From the NCBI GenBank assembly GCA_014898415.1, contig RCTD01000037.1:186001-250000 (forward strand): DNA of 64,000 bases, in the 5' to 3' direction. The stretch's first letter is position 1. Every line of letters starts with the position of its first letter. Both the position numbers and the translations under genes were made by a program. The notes under the pieces were generated by a model. It did not search any database and had not been told where the DNA came from. It worked only from the letters and a program-made list of their open reading frames with translations. The stretch comes from Stromatinia cepivora. Taxonomy: Eukaryota; Ascomycota; Leotiomycetes; Helotiales; Sclerotiniaceae. Below, piece after piece: positions 25,227 through 36,768 of the stretch.

Positions 25227-27220
25227 ATGAACAGCTCATCGCCGCTCTCTTCGCCTCTTTCCAGCATAGGCACCATATCACAACCACCATCGCCTTCTCC
25301 GACGGGCGATTACCCTTCTCCGCCATGTAGTAGTGTTCCAGATACTAGAGTACCATCTGAAGCTGGTGATGCTCCAGATTGCGACGGTCCTCCACCTGCC
25401 AAACGCCGGAAGATGACGCAACCAAAATCGACAGAGCCAAAACCCAGAACAACCGAGTATCTTGACTTGCGTAACTTTGGTGAAGGGTCGGAAGAACAAA
25501 TCTCACAACAAGATGCGCAAATGAAGCGTTTGGTAAGGGTTTTGCGAGGCAAGCGGAAGATTGTGGTCGTGGCTGGTGCCGGGATTTCAGTTTCCGCTGG
25601 AAGTATGTCAGCTTGATTCCTCAAACGCCAATCCTTGCTAACAACATGATAGTACCCGACTTTCGATCCTCCACTGGCTTATTCTCTAGCCTTCGATCTC
25701 AACACAAACTAAAATCCTCCGGAAAAGAACTTTTTGACGCGTCGGTGTATAAAGACGATTCTTCAACAACCTCATTCCATTCCATGGTCCGCGAGCTATC
25801 CCACTTGACGAAAAACGCGAAACCTACACCCTTCCACCATATGTTAGCAACACTCGCAGAAGAAGGCAGATTATTGCGGCTTTACAGTCAGAATGTGGAT
25901 GGAATTGATACATCACTAGAGCCACTTGCCACTAAGGTTCCATTGAATACTAGAGGACCTTGGCCCAAGACAATTCAACTTCACGGTGGACTAGCAAAGA
26001 TGGTTTGCTCAAAATGTGGTCACTTGGAAGACTTTGATGGCGCACTTTTTGAAGGTCCAGAAGCGCCAGATTGCGACAATTGTGTTGAAATCGACTCAGT
26101 CAGAATTGCTGCAGGTTCGCGAAGGCACGGAATTGGCCGGATGCGACCTAGAATGGTGTTATATAACGAATACAATCCAGACGAGGAAGCAATTGGGGCA
26201 GTTAGTGCAGCGGACTTAAAGAAAGTGGCCGATGCAGTTATTGTTGTTGGTACTAGTCTTAAGATACCTGGCATTCGTCGTCTCGTTAAGGAAATGTGCA
26301 GTACAACGCGGGATCGTAAGAATGGGTTTACTGCCTGGATAAATCTGGACGGTGAGCCTGGTGGTCCCGAATTTAAGGATTGTTGGGATATGATTGTGCG
26401 AGGTGAGTGTGACGAGGTCGCTCGCCATGCAGGCTTGCCAAAATGGGATGATAAAGACCTTGGTCAATACACCGTGGTTGCAAACGAAGTTGGATCTGCA
26501 AAGAAACGTGGAATTGATAAGGTGCTGGTTACACCTGCTCGCAGTACTGCAGCGGCGGATGCATTCCCTACACCTGGAGCTAGCCCGCGAATGCAATCGC
26601 CGACACCTACAAACGCTTTCTCGAGGTTGAAGGCAATTACAAAACCAAAGGGACCAGTAGAAAAGACAACTGCCACAAAGTCAACAAAGAGGAAGGCGCC
26701 TACCGATCCGAAGATCAAGAAACCGAGGGCACCTCCAAAGCCCAAAACGAGCTCGAAACTGAAGAAGCAAATCTTACCTGGAGAAAATTTGAAGCTTTCT
26801 ATGGCTACTACCAAATCATCAGGTGCTGGAGAGGCCAAGACTCTGAAGAAGGACAATCCAAGGAAGAAATTGCCCTCTAAACCAGAAATAATCGAACCAG
26901 CCAAACTAGAAAATCCATTCTTAGGATCAAGTACTTCCGCATTATTCCCAAATTTGAAGCCTGTTGTACCAGTAGTAGCAATACCGCTACCTACTATCCG
27001 TCCAGAAACTACACCACCTAGGAAGGTTTCAACACTACCTACTCGTCGTCAAGTAAATAATCCTCCTATAAGAGTTAAATCCTCGCGTCTATCTGACACG
27101 CACACCATTCCCGAGACGCCGAGTCCTTCCAGAAGTCCGAATAGTATAACCTTTGATCGTAACGAAACGATCACTCCACCATCAATTCCCAAAAACATGG
27201 ACCTTCTTATTGATCATTAA
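25227..27220 (+). CDS. NAD-dependent histone deacetylase, Hst3/Hst4-like sirtuin
   Basis: Two exons, 25227-25602 and 25653-27220, with a 50-nt intron falling between the GAGIS and PDFR motifs, giving 647 aa. Sirtuins remove acetyl groups from lysines using NAD; the yeast Hst3/Hst4 group acts on histone H3 K56. Visible motifs are VVVAGAGISVSAG, IPDFRS, SQNVDGID, the catalytic His in IQLHGGL, zinc cysteines CSKC and CDNC, RPRMVLYNE and VGTSLKIPG. The N-terminal 80 residues are Ser/Pro-rich and contain PPPAKRRK, a likely nuclear signal. After the catalytic core (about residues 80-375) there is a long Lys/Pro/Thr-rich basic tail of about 270 residues with no domain that I recognise. The subfamily is inferred from the core pattern. 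Substrate specificity is not provable here. Confidence 0.85.
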
Positions 27221-30200
27221 AACGATGTTCAGTTGCTATTTAACACCTTCTAATGTTTCCTCATTTGTACATAAGACTCTTTTTTGTTACATTATTCGTC
27301 CACTACAGAACATTCACGTTTTGTAACTGACACTTTACAATCTTCCTATCATAAACCCTCATGGTTTGGAGTCTCCGGCGTTCTTACATACATGATCATG
27401 CGAAATGTTAAGACATGATATGGTATCGAATCACATTATACAAGGCGTATTGGGTTTATTATCAAATATATGCACAGGTGGTATACACGTGTATCGGCGT
27501 AGCATGGTATATGCACAAAAGATACAAATAATGCTGTAACCTTACATTTGATTTTTAGTGTCACTCTTCGAATATATGGTGGCGTTCTAGTTTTTATTTC
27601 TCATCTCGATATATGAGAAAATGCGGTTGTTTTTTTTGCATTGCTGGAGGAGTGCTGGAGGAGTGGAGAGAAGAATCGCATGTTCTTATGGGTTTGATGG
27701 GAGACTTTATTTTATGGACTCGGGGAACATGCAAAGTTAGACGAGTGGACAAATGCAAACACAGCAAGAGATAGATGCTGGTTGCAAGTGAGAAAAGAAG
27801 AGAAAAGACTTGAGGAAGAAGGAGAGTATCTTTATAGTATTAAGATATAGTTGTAATAAAACATTTCGAGACATTTATACATATATATACATGTACTCTG
27901 GTGTATAGAGAATATTCAATGATATCAGTGTTTCTTTTAGTAGATGAGTAGAGAGTTTGAATATTAATAATGTATCTTGATTCTTTTATGAATATCAGTA
28001 AGATTTCTCAATAACTTCCTTCTCGTATATAAATATTGTAGTTAACACCACCCAAAAATCCTCCCCCCCCCCCCTTCTCCTGAAGAAAAAAAAACAAGCA
28101 AAATCTTAACTAAACCTTGAATGAACCATATAGAGTATAAAACGGAATACCCACTATGTGGTAGTGAATCCATTCCCAAATAAGGAGAGTACTAGGTGTA
28201 AATATATAAATCAACACAATCGGGAAAAGTTTTTGAAGTTTGGAAGGATTTGAAGGGGTGAAGAAGGATTGGGCTCTAGGTGCGGGGGTGAGGTTGTGGG
28301 GTTGTGAGGTTGTGAGGTTGTGAGGTTGTAAGGTTGTGAGGTTGTGAGGTTGTGAGGTTGTGAGGTTGTGAGGTTGTGAGGTTGTGAGGTTGTGAGGTTG
28401 TGAGGTTGTGAGGTTGGGGGAAGGAGAGGAGAAGGAAAAGGAGAGGAGAGGAGGAGGGAGGGTGAAAGGGTGAAAGGAGAGGGGAGAGGGGAGAGGGGAG
28501 AAAAGGGAGGGAGGTATAAGATAAGTTTTGGGAATTGTTAGCGAAAAAAAGGTGTTGGGGGGGGGGAGTGGGTGTCTATTTTTATTGTTGTTGATAATAT
28601 AATGGAAGATATCATTATCATTTTCATTTTTATTGAGGGTTGTTTTTGTTATCAATTGGATATGGACATGGATATGTCATTACTGGAGAGGGGGGATGAA
28701 GAGCGGAATTATGAAGAGATATGAAGACGAAAGACGGGGAATTTTTTGTAAAATTCTTGGTTGCTTTTTTGTTTTTGGTGTTTTTTGGATGCTGGATCTA
28801 GGAGAGGAAGATGGGATGGGATGGGGTGGGATGGATGATTAGGGATCTTTTGATGCCTTTATGCTAGAATCGTATCTGAAGGGTTTCTTGGAATAGGATG
28901 GGATAGGATGATGAGGGATGAGGGGGGATTTATAGTTTATCCATCTCTGCTCTTTTTTGGAACTTTGCTTTTCCTTTCTCTCTGTTTTAGTATTTCGATT
29001 TGCATATCTAGGAACACTGTCGTTCTCCAATTTCCAAATAATATATATAATATCACTTCCTCATCTATTTCCCGATAAAAGTACAACTCCCCACAATCTT
29101 TCCACATCATAATTATAATTATTTAACTCAATATCCCCTCAAGTATAACCCCCCCCATCTAATCCCTCCACACGACAAGATACAACAACAAGCCATGAAT
29201 ACAAATCTTTGCGATAAGAGGAGTTGGGATTCTTAGTATTATATTTGCAGGTAGGAAGACTAGAGATTAGAGACTTGGAGATTGGAGGTAGAGACTAATA
29301 GAGAATGGATTGAGGTTTATAGAGACCTGATGGAAATATATTGATATATTGATATATTGATATACGGGGGTGGTATATTTAACTTTTGGAAATTCGGAAG
29401 TTTGGATGGAAATTTGGAGATAGTGGAGATAGTGTGGTTTTTGGTGGTGAGGATTTGGGTTGATTTTATTGTTGATTTTGATGTTGATGTTGATGGGAAT
29501 TTGATAGTGATGACGGCTGGCTTATTTCGCTGTTTGTTAGCCTAGGTAGTGTTAGTGCACTTTTATATCTCTTTCTTTTGAACTTATTTTGACATGGGGG
29601 AAAGTTCCTATGCAAGATATACAATTACAGAATAGTTCATAGTTACTAGTAAAGATCTCTAAATCAAGGGATACGATCAGATTTCCTCTATGGTCGGGGC
29701 TATATCTGATCGTTGGTGGAGATATTGGATCATTGGCTCAATGTTTTGGGGTATTTTATAGTCATATATTTGACTTTTGCAAGCTTGAGAATCCTGAGTA
29801 CTGTGCATATGAAGAGATCTTAAGTGTGGCATTATTATAGTGTAGCGGATTATGATATTTCTAGTAGTCCGATGTTAGGACTCACTATACAATATGCTAC
29901 TCAGGCCCCATAGTCGAAGTTAATATCACACTGGTAGTGGAGTACTGAGGTCTGGAAGTATAAATACAAGACTATTAATTCTATATTATTGAGAACTTAA
30001 TAGAAACAATAAAATCCTACAACCAAGCTACACTCATGCATGTTCTGCGACTAGGTACCTCGACGGAAAAGCCGAGAGTGGATCTCAGGATGTAGTTTGA
30101 AATAGTAATTTTGAATTTTTGAGGGTTTTGAGGGTTTCTTGGGGAAAGGAGGGAGGTATATATATGGTGAGTTGGTGAAAATACATAGAAGGATGATGAT

Positions 30201-31862
30201 TGTGGTGATGGTGATAGTGAAGGGAATATGTAAATGTGGGATATGGGAATCGACAGCAGAATATATCATCCGATATGCCAACTAGGCAAAAAGGTCCAAA
30301 AACCCATCCTTGAGTTTTGCAGAATATCTAGAGACTGGAAGTATCAAGTATCAAGCATCGGGCTACATGAATACTTTCAATCCAGATCATATGTATTGTC
30401 TCATAGCTATATCTACCTCAAACAAGATGTTCACCTTTTATATAAGTACAGTCTTTCTTTTTCTTCTCAGACAATTTCCCTGTGGAAGTTTGTTCATTCA
30501 CTCTTGTTTAAATATTTATTCGTTACATTTGCTTCTCCGCCATCTAATATATATCTCCTTCCTCATCAAGGTTTCCTCAAATACTGAGTATGTTTTTAGC
30601 AATGTAATATCCCCTCCCATAAAACTCTTCTTGCAAATTCTAGATATTTAAATATCTTTCAATTAATCTCTGATGGGATATGTTAGGGAGAGGAATGAGT
30701 ATAGGAATATACTAGGGTTGGTAGGATGCTCGGGGGAAAGTTTGTGTGGGCCAGTCTTTTTCTGGTGTTATATGTGGTATGATGGAATGATATCGCTAGT
30801 ATAAAGGGAAAGGACGGAAATGCGCTGTTTTATTGCTATCAATATCATGTTTTTCTGGCTGCAGCTGTCATCAAAAATATGGTTTTCTCTAATGTCGATA
30901 GAGAAAGATAGCAACAGTTGTAGCAAGCGAAGATGAACCTTGACCATCATCTTCCCCTTCCTCTTGGACCTCTTTCTTCTTCATATCACTCAATTATCTT
31001 CCTATCTCCACTATTCTATTTTCTTTTCCTCTGTTTCCTATAGTAGTATAACACTGGTTTTACAAGCCTTTTCCGCTACATCGTTTTTGGAGTTTAAGGG
31101 GTTTTCACATGCTCCTTTAATTTTTCCTCCAAATTCTTGATCGTACTTTTACTCGTCGCCTCCCATTGCACTGTGTATCTTCCCAGCCAAATCCCTCGAT
31201 ACCCCCATCCCTTCCTAATTAATCTTAGTAAAACCCTACTGAGTTGTAATTATTTTACCTTTTAAGTTTATTTGATGTTTTAATTTTTGAGGTTATATAG
31301 AGTGAGGATGGGGATGGGGTGTGAGAGAATATGAAGGAATGCAAGCAGAGTGAATGAAGTGAATGTGAATATTAATAATAATGTAGAAAGAATATAGATA
31401 TATATACTTTGTTATAAAAAAAATACAAAATATAGAATAACAAACAAAATGAAGAAGAGAGTAATTAACAATATTTAAATAATGTGTTAAAGAATACAAG
31501 TAAACAAGTTTATTAATAGAGCTGCGATAATTTATTAGTAGTACAAGTAAAGTAAAGAAAGGAACAAGTAAGCAATAAGTTAAGAAATTCAGAAGTAATA
31601 ATTGTCGGGTATACCTGAACTCTACTGGTAAGATATCAGATTGAGTCTCCTCACCCTACGAAATAAAGTAGTCTTTGTATAAATCCAATCCTGTCCAGTC
31701 CAACCGCGATCCATCTCCACTCCTCTCAAATGCCCAAGTCATTAATCCCTCATCGCTCTCCCGAGAACTATCCTGGCGCCATGAATGGAAGTTCAAACCA
31801 GATATATTGGAACCCCTCCACCCCCACCTCCACCCCCACCCCCACCGCACCCCTCCAAAAAC
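27221..31862. other. 4.6-kb gene-free low-complexity region
   Basis: No gene is recognised between the sirtuin and the hexose transporter. It includes homopolymer runs (C at about 28064-28074, G at about 28557-28566), the 8-bp minisatellite at 28292-28414, GGGAGA-rich sequence at 28420-28510, GATGGGATGG runs (about 28810-28835), GATATATT repeats (about 29338-29364) and a C-rich run at about 31808-31848. Scattered short open frames (for example 30234-30651, 30940-31140) show no family character. Confidence 0.55.
28292..28414. repeat. 8-bp minisatellite (GGTTGTGA)n
   Basis: GGTTGTGA units run head to tail, about 15 copies, nearly perfect, with a variant GGTTGTAA unit and a GGTTGTGG at the left. 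The array is flanked to the right by purine-rich GGAGAGG sequence. A minus-strand open frame across it gives a meaningless SQPHNLTT repeat. Confidence 0.9.
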
Positions 31863-34161
31863 TCAAACAACCTCCTTATTAACCTCCTTCTGCACCACCT
31901 CATCCGACACATTTCCCTTCTCCACATGACCATGAGCACGCCCCACCTTCTCCTCACCCGCCAACCCCATCTCCGCCGCAAACGTACTATGCGGCACCCA
32001 CTTCGCACTTGTCCTGGGAGTCGTCTCCTCCAACATCCTATCCACCTGTTCCAAACTCAACCCCTTCGTCTCCGACACAAAGAAATACGCAAACAGCAAA
32101 CTCAATACACAAAGCGAACCCCACATAAAAAAGACTTTCGCGCCGAGATTCGCGTCGCCTTTTTGGGTGCCGACGAGATAAGGAGTGATAACTCCAATGA
32201 TGCAGTTCCAGAACCAGTTGGAGGCGGTGGAGAGACCGACGCCGCGGGATCGGATGGGGAGGGGGAAGATTTCTCCCACCACGACCCAGGCGGCTGGGCC
32301 CCAGGTGGTGGCGAAGGCGGCGATGTTGAGGCAGATAACTTTTGGGTGGGGTTAGTATGATGTATCATGATGAATGATGATGTGTTGTTGAAGGATTGAG
32401 GGGAAATTCGTTGAATACTTACATGCAATCATAGCTGATACGGCAGAGGTGTTATGCCTGTCAGCTTCACCAGCGGTGACACCAATGATACCAACAAGGA
32501 ATTGGAAGGTAATCATGCAGGAAGCGCCGATGAGAAGAATGGTACGACGACCAAAACGTTCGACGGTCCAGAATGCAAGAGGGGTTGTCAACATGTTTAC
32601 CAACGAGGTAATGAGGGAGATCAAGAAGGGATTCTTGATCGTCCCGAGAGATTTGAAGAAGACATTTCCAAAGTAGAAGATGAAGTTCTACGAAATATGG
32701 ATTAATATTGATTTACTCTGATATGTTGTTCTAACGGATAGAATAATGTAAATTTGAAGTGTGAAAATGGAAAATAAAAATATTACTTACAATACCAGTA
32801 AATTGTTGCATACATTGGAGCGTGATACCAGTGAAGGTTCTCCGAACGTTACTGGAACCATCGAACATAGATCCTGCATGTGCGTAAGCAAAAGATGATG
32901 GTTTCGGGCGAACCGAAGTCACAAACCTTTGAAGCAATTAGTCCATTGAGAAATGTATGACGTTTGTGGTACAACGGAGAGTTCGTATTCATTATTTGCA
33001 ATAATCTCCGCAAGTTCATCCTATCATCATGTTAGGAAGATATACCACGTTAAAAGTTCAGATATACTTACCTGAATATATTCAGACTCAATTGGTTGAC
33101 CACGAACATCAGATAGAGATTTGGCAGCCTCTTCAAGACGACCTTTCTTAACATAATAACGGGGTGATTCGGGAAGGATGAACAATCCACCCGCCAAGAT
33201 AATAGCCCACAAGAATTGAACTGCAATTGGGATTCGGTACGAGCCAGTATCAGTCCGATTGTGCGTAGCGTAGACAACACAATTGGCAAGTAAGATTCCA
33301 ATCGTGATACAGAATTGATATCCTGAGACAAGCGCACCACGGACTTTTTTCGGGGCAATTTCTGACATGTACAAGATGACTGTGATTGATGACTGGTTAG
33401 ACAAGTCGAGGCTGAGAGCTGATATTCAATGAGACTTACTGATAGCAGAAATGAATCCAACCCCAGCACCAGCAATTAGACGACCTGCAACCATGAGACC
33501 CAGACCAGTGGAGGCGGTTTCCATGATACACCCGACGCAGAAGACTGCACAGCCAGTGATAATGGTCAAACGACGTCCAATTGTATCGGCCACATCACCA
33601 GCAATGAGAGCTCCAAAGAAAGTACCACAAGAAAGGATAGAAGTTGTCAGAGATTGATTGCTAGCAGAGATGGCGAATGCGTCCAAAGTTGCCTTGGGGG
33701 CATCCGCAGGAGGTTTTGGTAATCCAGTATATTGAGTGATGAAATAAGGCATCGCCAAGACACTTCAAATCATTAATAAATGGGTAAGGCATATGGAGAT
33801 GTTGAAGAACATACCCAGACATCCAACCTGTATCATATCCGAAGAAAATACCACCGAATGCTGCAAAAGCACACCTAGGCAAGTATCAGTCATTATCTTG
33901 AGCTCGAAATATTCGCAATTGACATAAGGAACTTACATGAAATATGCCTTAGCAGTTACTGGCGCCTCGATCTACAATTCATCTGATTAGCATTGTGATA
34001 CATAGATAGGCATTCGATAATAATCATCAATGATGTGTTGCCATCGAGATAGAAGCCTCGAAAACGCTTGATGGATATCCAAAAGGCCATAGCAGCTAAA
34101 AAAAAACATTACTTACACGAGACGTATCGGTCGTGCCATGAACAACTGCTCCTCCAGGCAT
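31863..34161 (-). CDS. MFS hexose transporter
   Basis: About eight exons on the minus strand, start ATG at 34161, roughly 530 aa. It belongs to the sugar-porter family of 12-helix proton-coupled transporters of the plasma membrane. In order it shows FFGYDTGWMSGVL in helix 1, DTIGRR after helix 2, GRLIAGAGVGFISA, the sugar-transporter signature PESPRYYVKKGR in the central loop, GITLQCMQQFTGI in helix 7, ERFGRRT after helix 8, and the C-terminal ETKGLSLEQVD. A short first exon (34117-34161) codes MPGGAVVHG. Introns lie among others at about 33972-34116, 33875-33936 and 33763-33814; exact inner boundaries were not all fixed. It resembles high-affinity fungal glucose carriers, but the substrate cannot be read from sequence. 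A 40-nt C-rich run lies just past the stop. Confidence 0.85.
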
Positions 34162-34972
34162 GATGAAGACTGTTGCTATTCAATTAATACGAAAAGTTGT
34201 TATTGGTCTGCCTGTAAGAGTATGGAGATGCAGGCTTGTTCAGATCAACAGAGACTGAGAGAACTGGGGATTCTCCACACTTTATGTATGCACAGAAAAA
34301 ACCAAGCTTGACCACTGCTGAAGTGGATAAGTCCCACCGGCCGTACTCTGACCAGTCAACATGCATGAAATGAATCAATAGAATCCCTCGAGTCGGCAAG
34401 AAACAAGCCACGAAAGAGCTACCCCTGCTAGACTGCACCTAATTTTCTGAGGGAATGTCCACGCGCTCTGTACGACCGTATCCCTTTCCCAGGAAAATCT
34501 TTGGCTATGGGTCTATTCCTCATACACGGTTGCCAAGTAACCGGGGATATACATGATTGTTGCAATCACCCCCCAACAATCTCATCTGTGTTAAACCGTT
34601 TAAAGAAAGACGTGGATTTCCAACCAAACAATACCCTGCACAATAGAATGCGGAGGTGTTGCCTCGTGGGGAAGATCGACTAGTTCGAGTGTTGAGACAT
34701 GCGGGGGACATGGGGTGAAGTGGTGTCACACAAACCATACAATATACCAGGGTAGCTTTCTACTAAATTCCTTGTAAAACGAGCAAGTCGGACCGAATTG
34801 TAGGATGGAATTTGATAAACATAGTAGAGAGTAAAGAAGGATTGATCATTGTATGGTAGGAAAGAATCAAACACTAGCAAAAATAAGAGTTTAGGTAAGC
34901 GAGAATAAGTATAAGATTAACACTTAGAGCTGGTAAAGAGTAAGGATTCATTAGCTTGATAACAAGCTCTTC

Positions 34973-35017
34973 AGTCAAGAGTCAAGAGTCAAGAGTCAAG
35001 AGTCAAGAGTCTTGACT
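34973..35017. repeat. Heptamer repeat (AGTCAAG)5 ending in an inverted copy
   Basis: Five perfect AGTCAAG units (34973-35007) are followed by AGTCTTGACT, which contains the reverse complement CTTGACT. The last unit and this copy can form a hairpin. It lies about 810 bp upstream of the hexose-transporter start. Confidence 0.85.
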
Positions 35018-35519
35018 GATGGATGCAGCAGAACAGATAACCGGGGTTGGTAACTTTGTGGTGGAAAAGCTTATCCCTCGACGCACCTCAATTTGCCATT
35101 AATTTACCATGCAGATTTGTATCCATAATGCGTAGCCGAGTAAGCTAGGAACCCCCATCCACTATGTGTGCACTGGCGTAGGTGGGCTGGTAAAAAGGCT
35201 TCAAATTCTGCAAGCCTTTGCTATCGGTTAATTCACCGAATAGCGGTCCTATTACTATAATTGGCATTTCTTTTTCTTCTTCTAGCTTCAATTGAACATC
35301 TTACGCTGATTCCTGAAGTACAAGTGCGGCGTGGTCCAATACACGCGAATAAGTATTGTACAACTCGTCAGCCCGCCCCCTAGCTCTTCCTGTTGTAAGT
35401 TATAAAAAACTTTCCTTCGCCGTCGGAAATATTTGCACAACTTGTCACTTGATTCATTTAGGCTCCAATAACCTCAAATTGACACGACCCACACGAGATC
35501 TAGAGCTTACCAAAGCGTG

Positions 35520-35906
35520 TTAGGAATAAACATACTCGGTATTGTTGCCACAAACGAGATCTTTGAGTTCATCGCGATCAGCCAGCCAGTACCCTCTAAA
35601 CATCTCACCTCGTACCCGAATTACATTACGGATAAAATCAAGAATTGTCATAATCTGTGAATCGTAATCCGTCCATCCATCACAATGCTGTGCCTTTATC
35701 TCCTCTTTCCCGTCATTCCATCCTCCTTTTCCATTGGCCAGTGATTTTCCCAACAATGCTGGCAAAATCGATTGCAGTAAGCGTCCGTTATGAGAAATTT
35801 GGCTATCGTGCCAGGATCACATCCTCCCTCACCTCATCAGTCACTCCAAGTCCTTTTTCGTACAATACGAAAATGTAACGCAACATGAACACCAGCTTCA
35901 GAAGGT
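35520..35906 (-). CDS. Possible small protein, frame broken (unknown)
   Basis: On the minus strand an ATG near 35884 opens MLRYIFVLYEKGLGVTDE and continues for about nine codons to a TAG. The next frame then carries about 90 codons (NGRLLQSILPALLGKSLANG to GNNTEYVYS) ending at 35520. Together they read like one small protein of about 115 residues with a frame change near 35805. No canonical intron joins them cleanly: the GTGAGG donor and TTTTGCCAG acceptor give the wrong phase. It could be a pseudogene, an assembly error or chance. I do not recognise the family. Confidence 0.25.
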
Positions 35907-36768
35907 TACAGACCTTTACGGCACAACTTGATGGATGTATAGTATCGTTGCATATAACTCTAGAATATCGTTCGATGGTGTATATTTAAATGGATATGAG
36001 GCTGGGAGACTTTCTGCTCGCCCCTCATATTGTGAATATTAGGTTTCCAAGGTTTGTTGTCTAGATGATCCCGAATATGACCGTGCACGTGTGGAGAAAT
36101 TACAATTTGCGGAGATTAGCGTATGATGGGGTTATTCGGGGGTTAGCTTTTTTAGTACCATGTATTCATTGGACCAATTAAATCACTACATTGAGATAAT
36201 ACACTGGGACCTCGGGAAAAGATGACTTGTGTGTGTAATGTACGGTGCGAACGTGATAAATTGGCAGACCCAGGGGTGATTCAACTAATTGACTCATATT
36301 GTCGACCTCAGATCTGAGGTCTATCAGAAACATTTCACCACACACAAGAAACAGGAATTCTTCTCTCTATCAAAACCTGTTCGCAGTCTCAATATCTGTA
36401 TAACTAGCTAGCTCTATCGTGGTCTTAAGAAGTAAAAGGTACTCGACACCTTCTACCGCTCGCACCTTATGTACATATTCTCGTGTCGTGTCGCTTATCA
36501 ATTGACTAGTATGAGTTGCTTGATTTTGACAAAACGCCGGTGCAATCCGCACAATGATTTCTCCTTCTCCCATGCAATGAGTTTTATCAACTCCAACCCA
36601 CCATTAACCTTCCCATGATCCAGTCAACCGTACGCCAACCCATGCTGTGATTTGAGCCAGTGTAAAATATGATAATCCCATCATCTAAACGCCAATGCAA
36701 CGTTCTTCAAGACATTAGACCCTCTCCACCTGAAGTTAAAGCACTTCTGACATCCTCTTCACAAACTC

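Larger units (their letters stand above)
34162..36768. other. Intergenic region, hexose transporter to CHD1
   Basis: This 2.6-kb gap contains the hexose-transporter promoter (on the left), a 7-bp repeat with hairpin at 34973-35017 and a doubtful small gene at 35520-35906. I see no other coding sequence. Confidence 0.5.

Noticed and set aside
13619..27220. Secondary-metabolite or iron-uptake cluster around the ferric reductase
   Set aside because: Neighbours are a GST fusion, MED16 and a sirtuin. No siderophore synthetase, permease, oxidase or core biosynthetic enzyme is present.
28292..28414. Regular short repeats resembling a CRISPR array
   Set aside because: The units are contiguous 8-mers without spacers, in a eukaryotic genome.
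28110..28655. 181-aa minus-strand open frame with SQPHNLTT repeats
   Set aside because: It is a translation of the 8-bp minisatellite and flanking purine tracts, with no domain and no splice context.
31785..32360. 191-aa plus-strand open frame
   Set aside because: It lies antisense to the last exon of the hexose transporter and its GC-rich codons mirror that gene.
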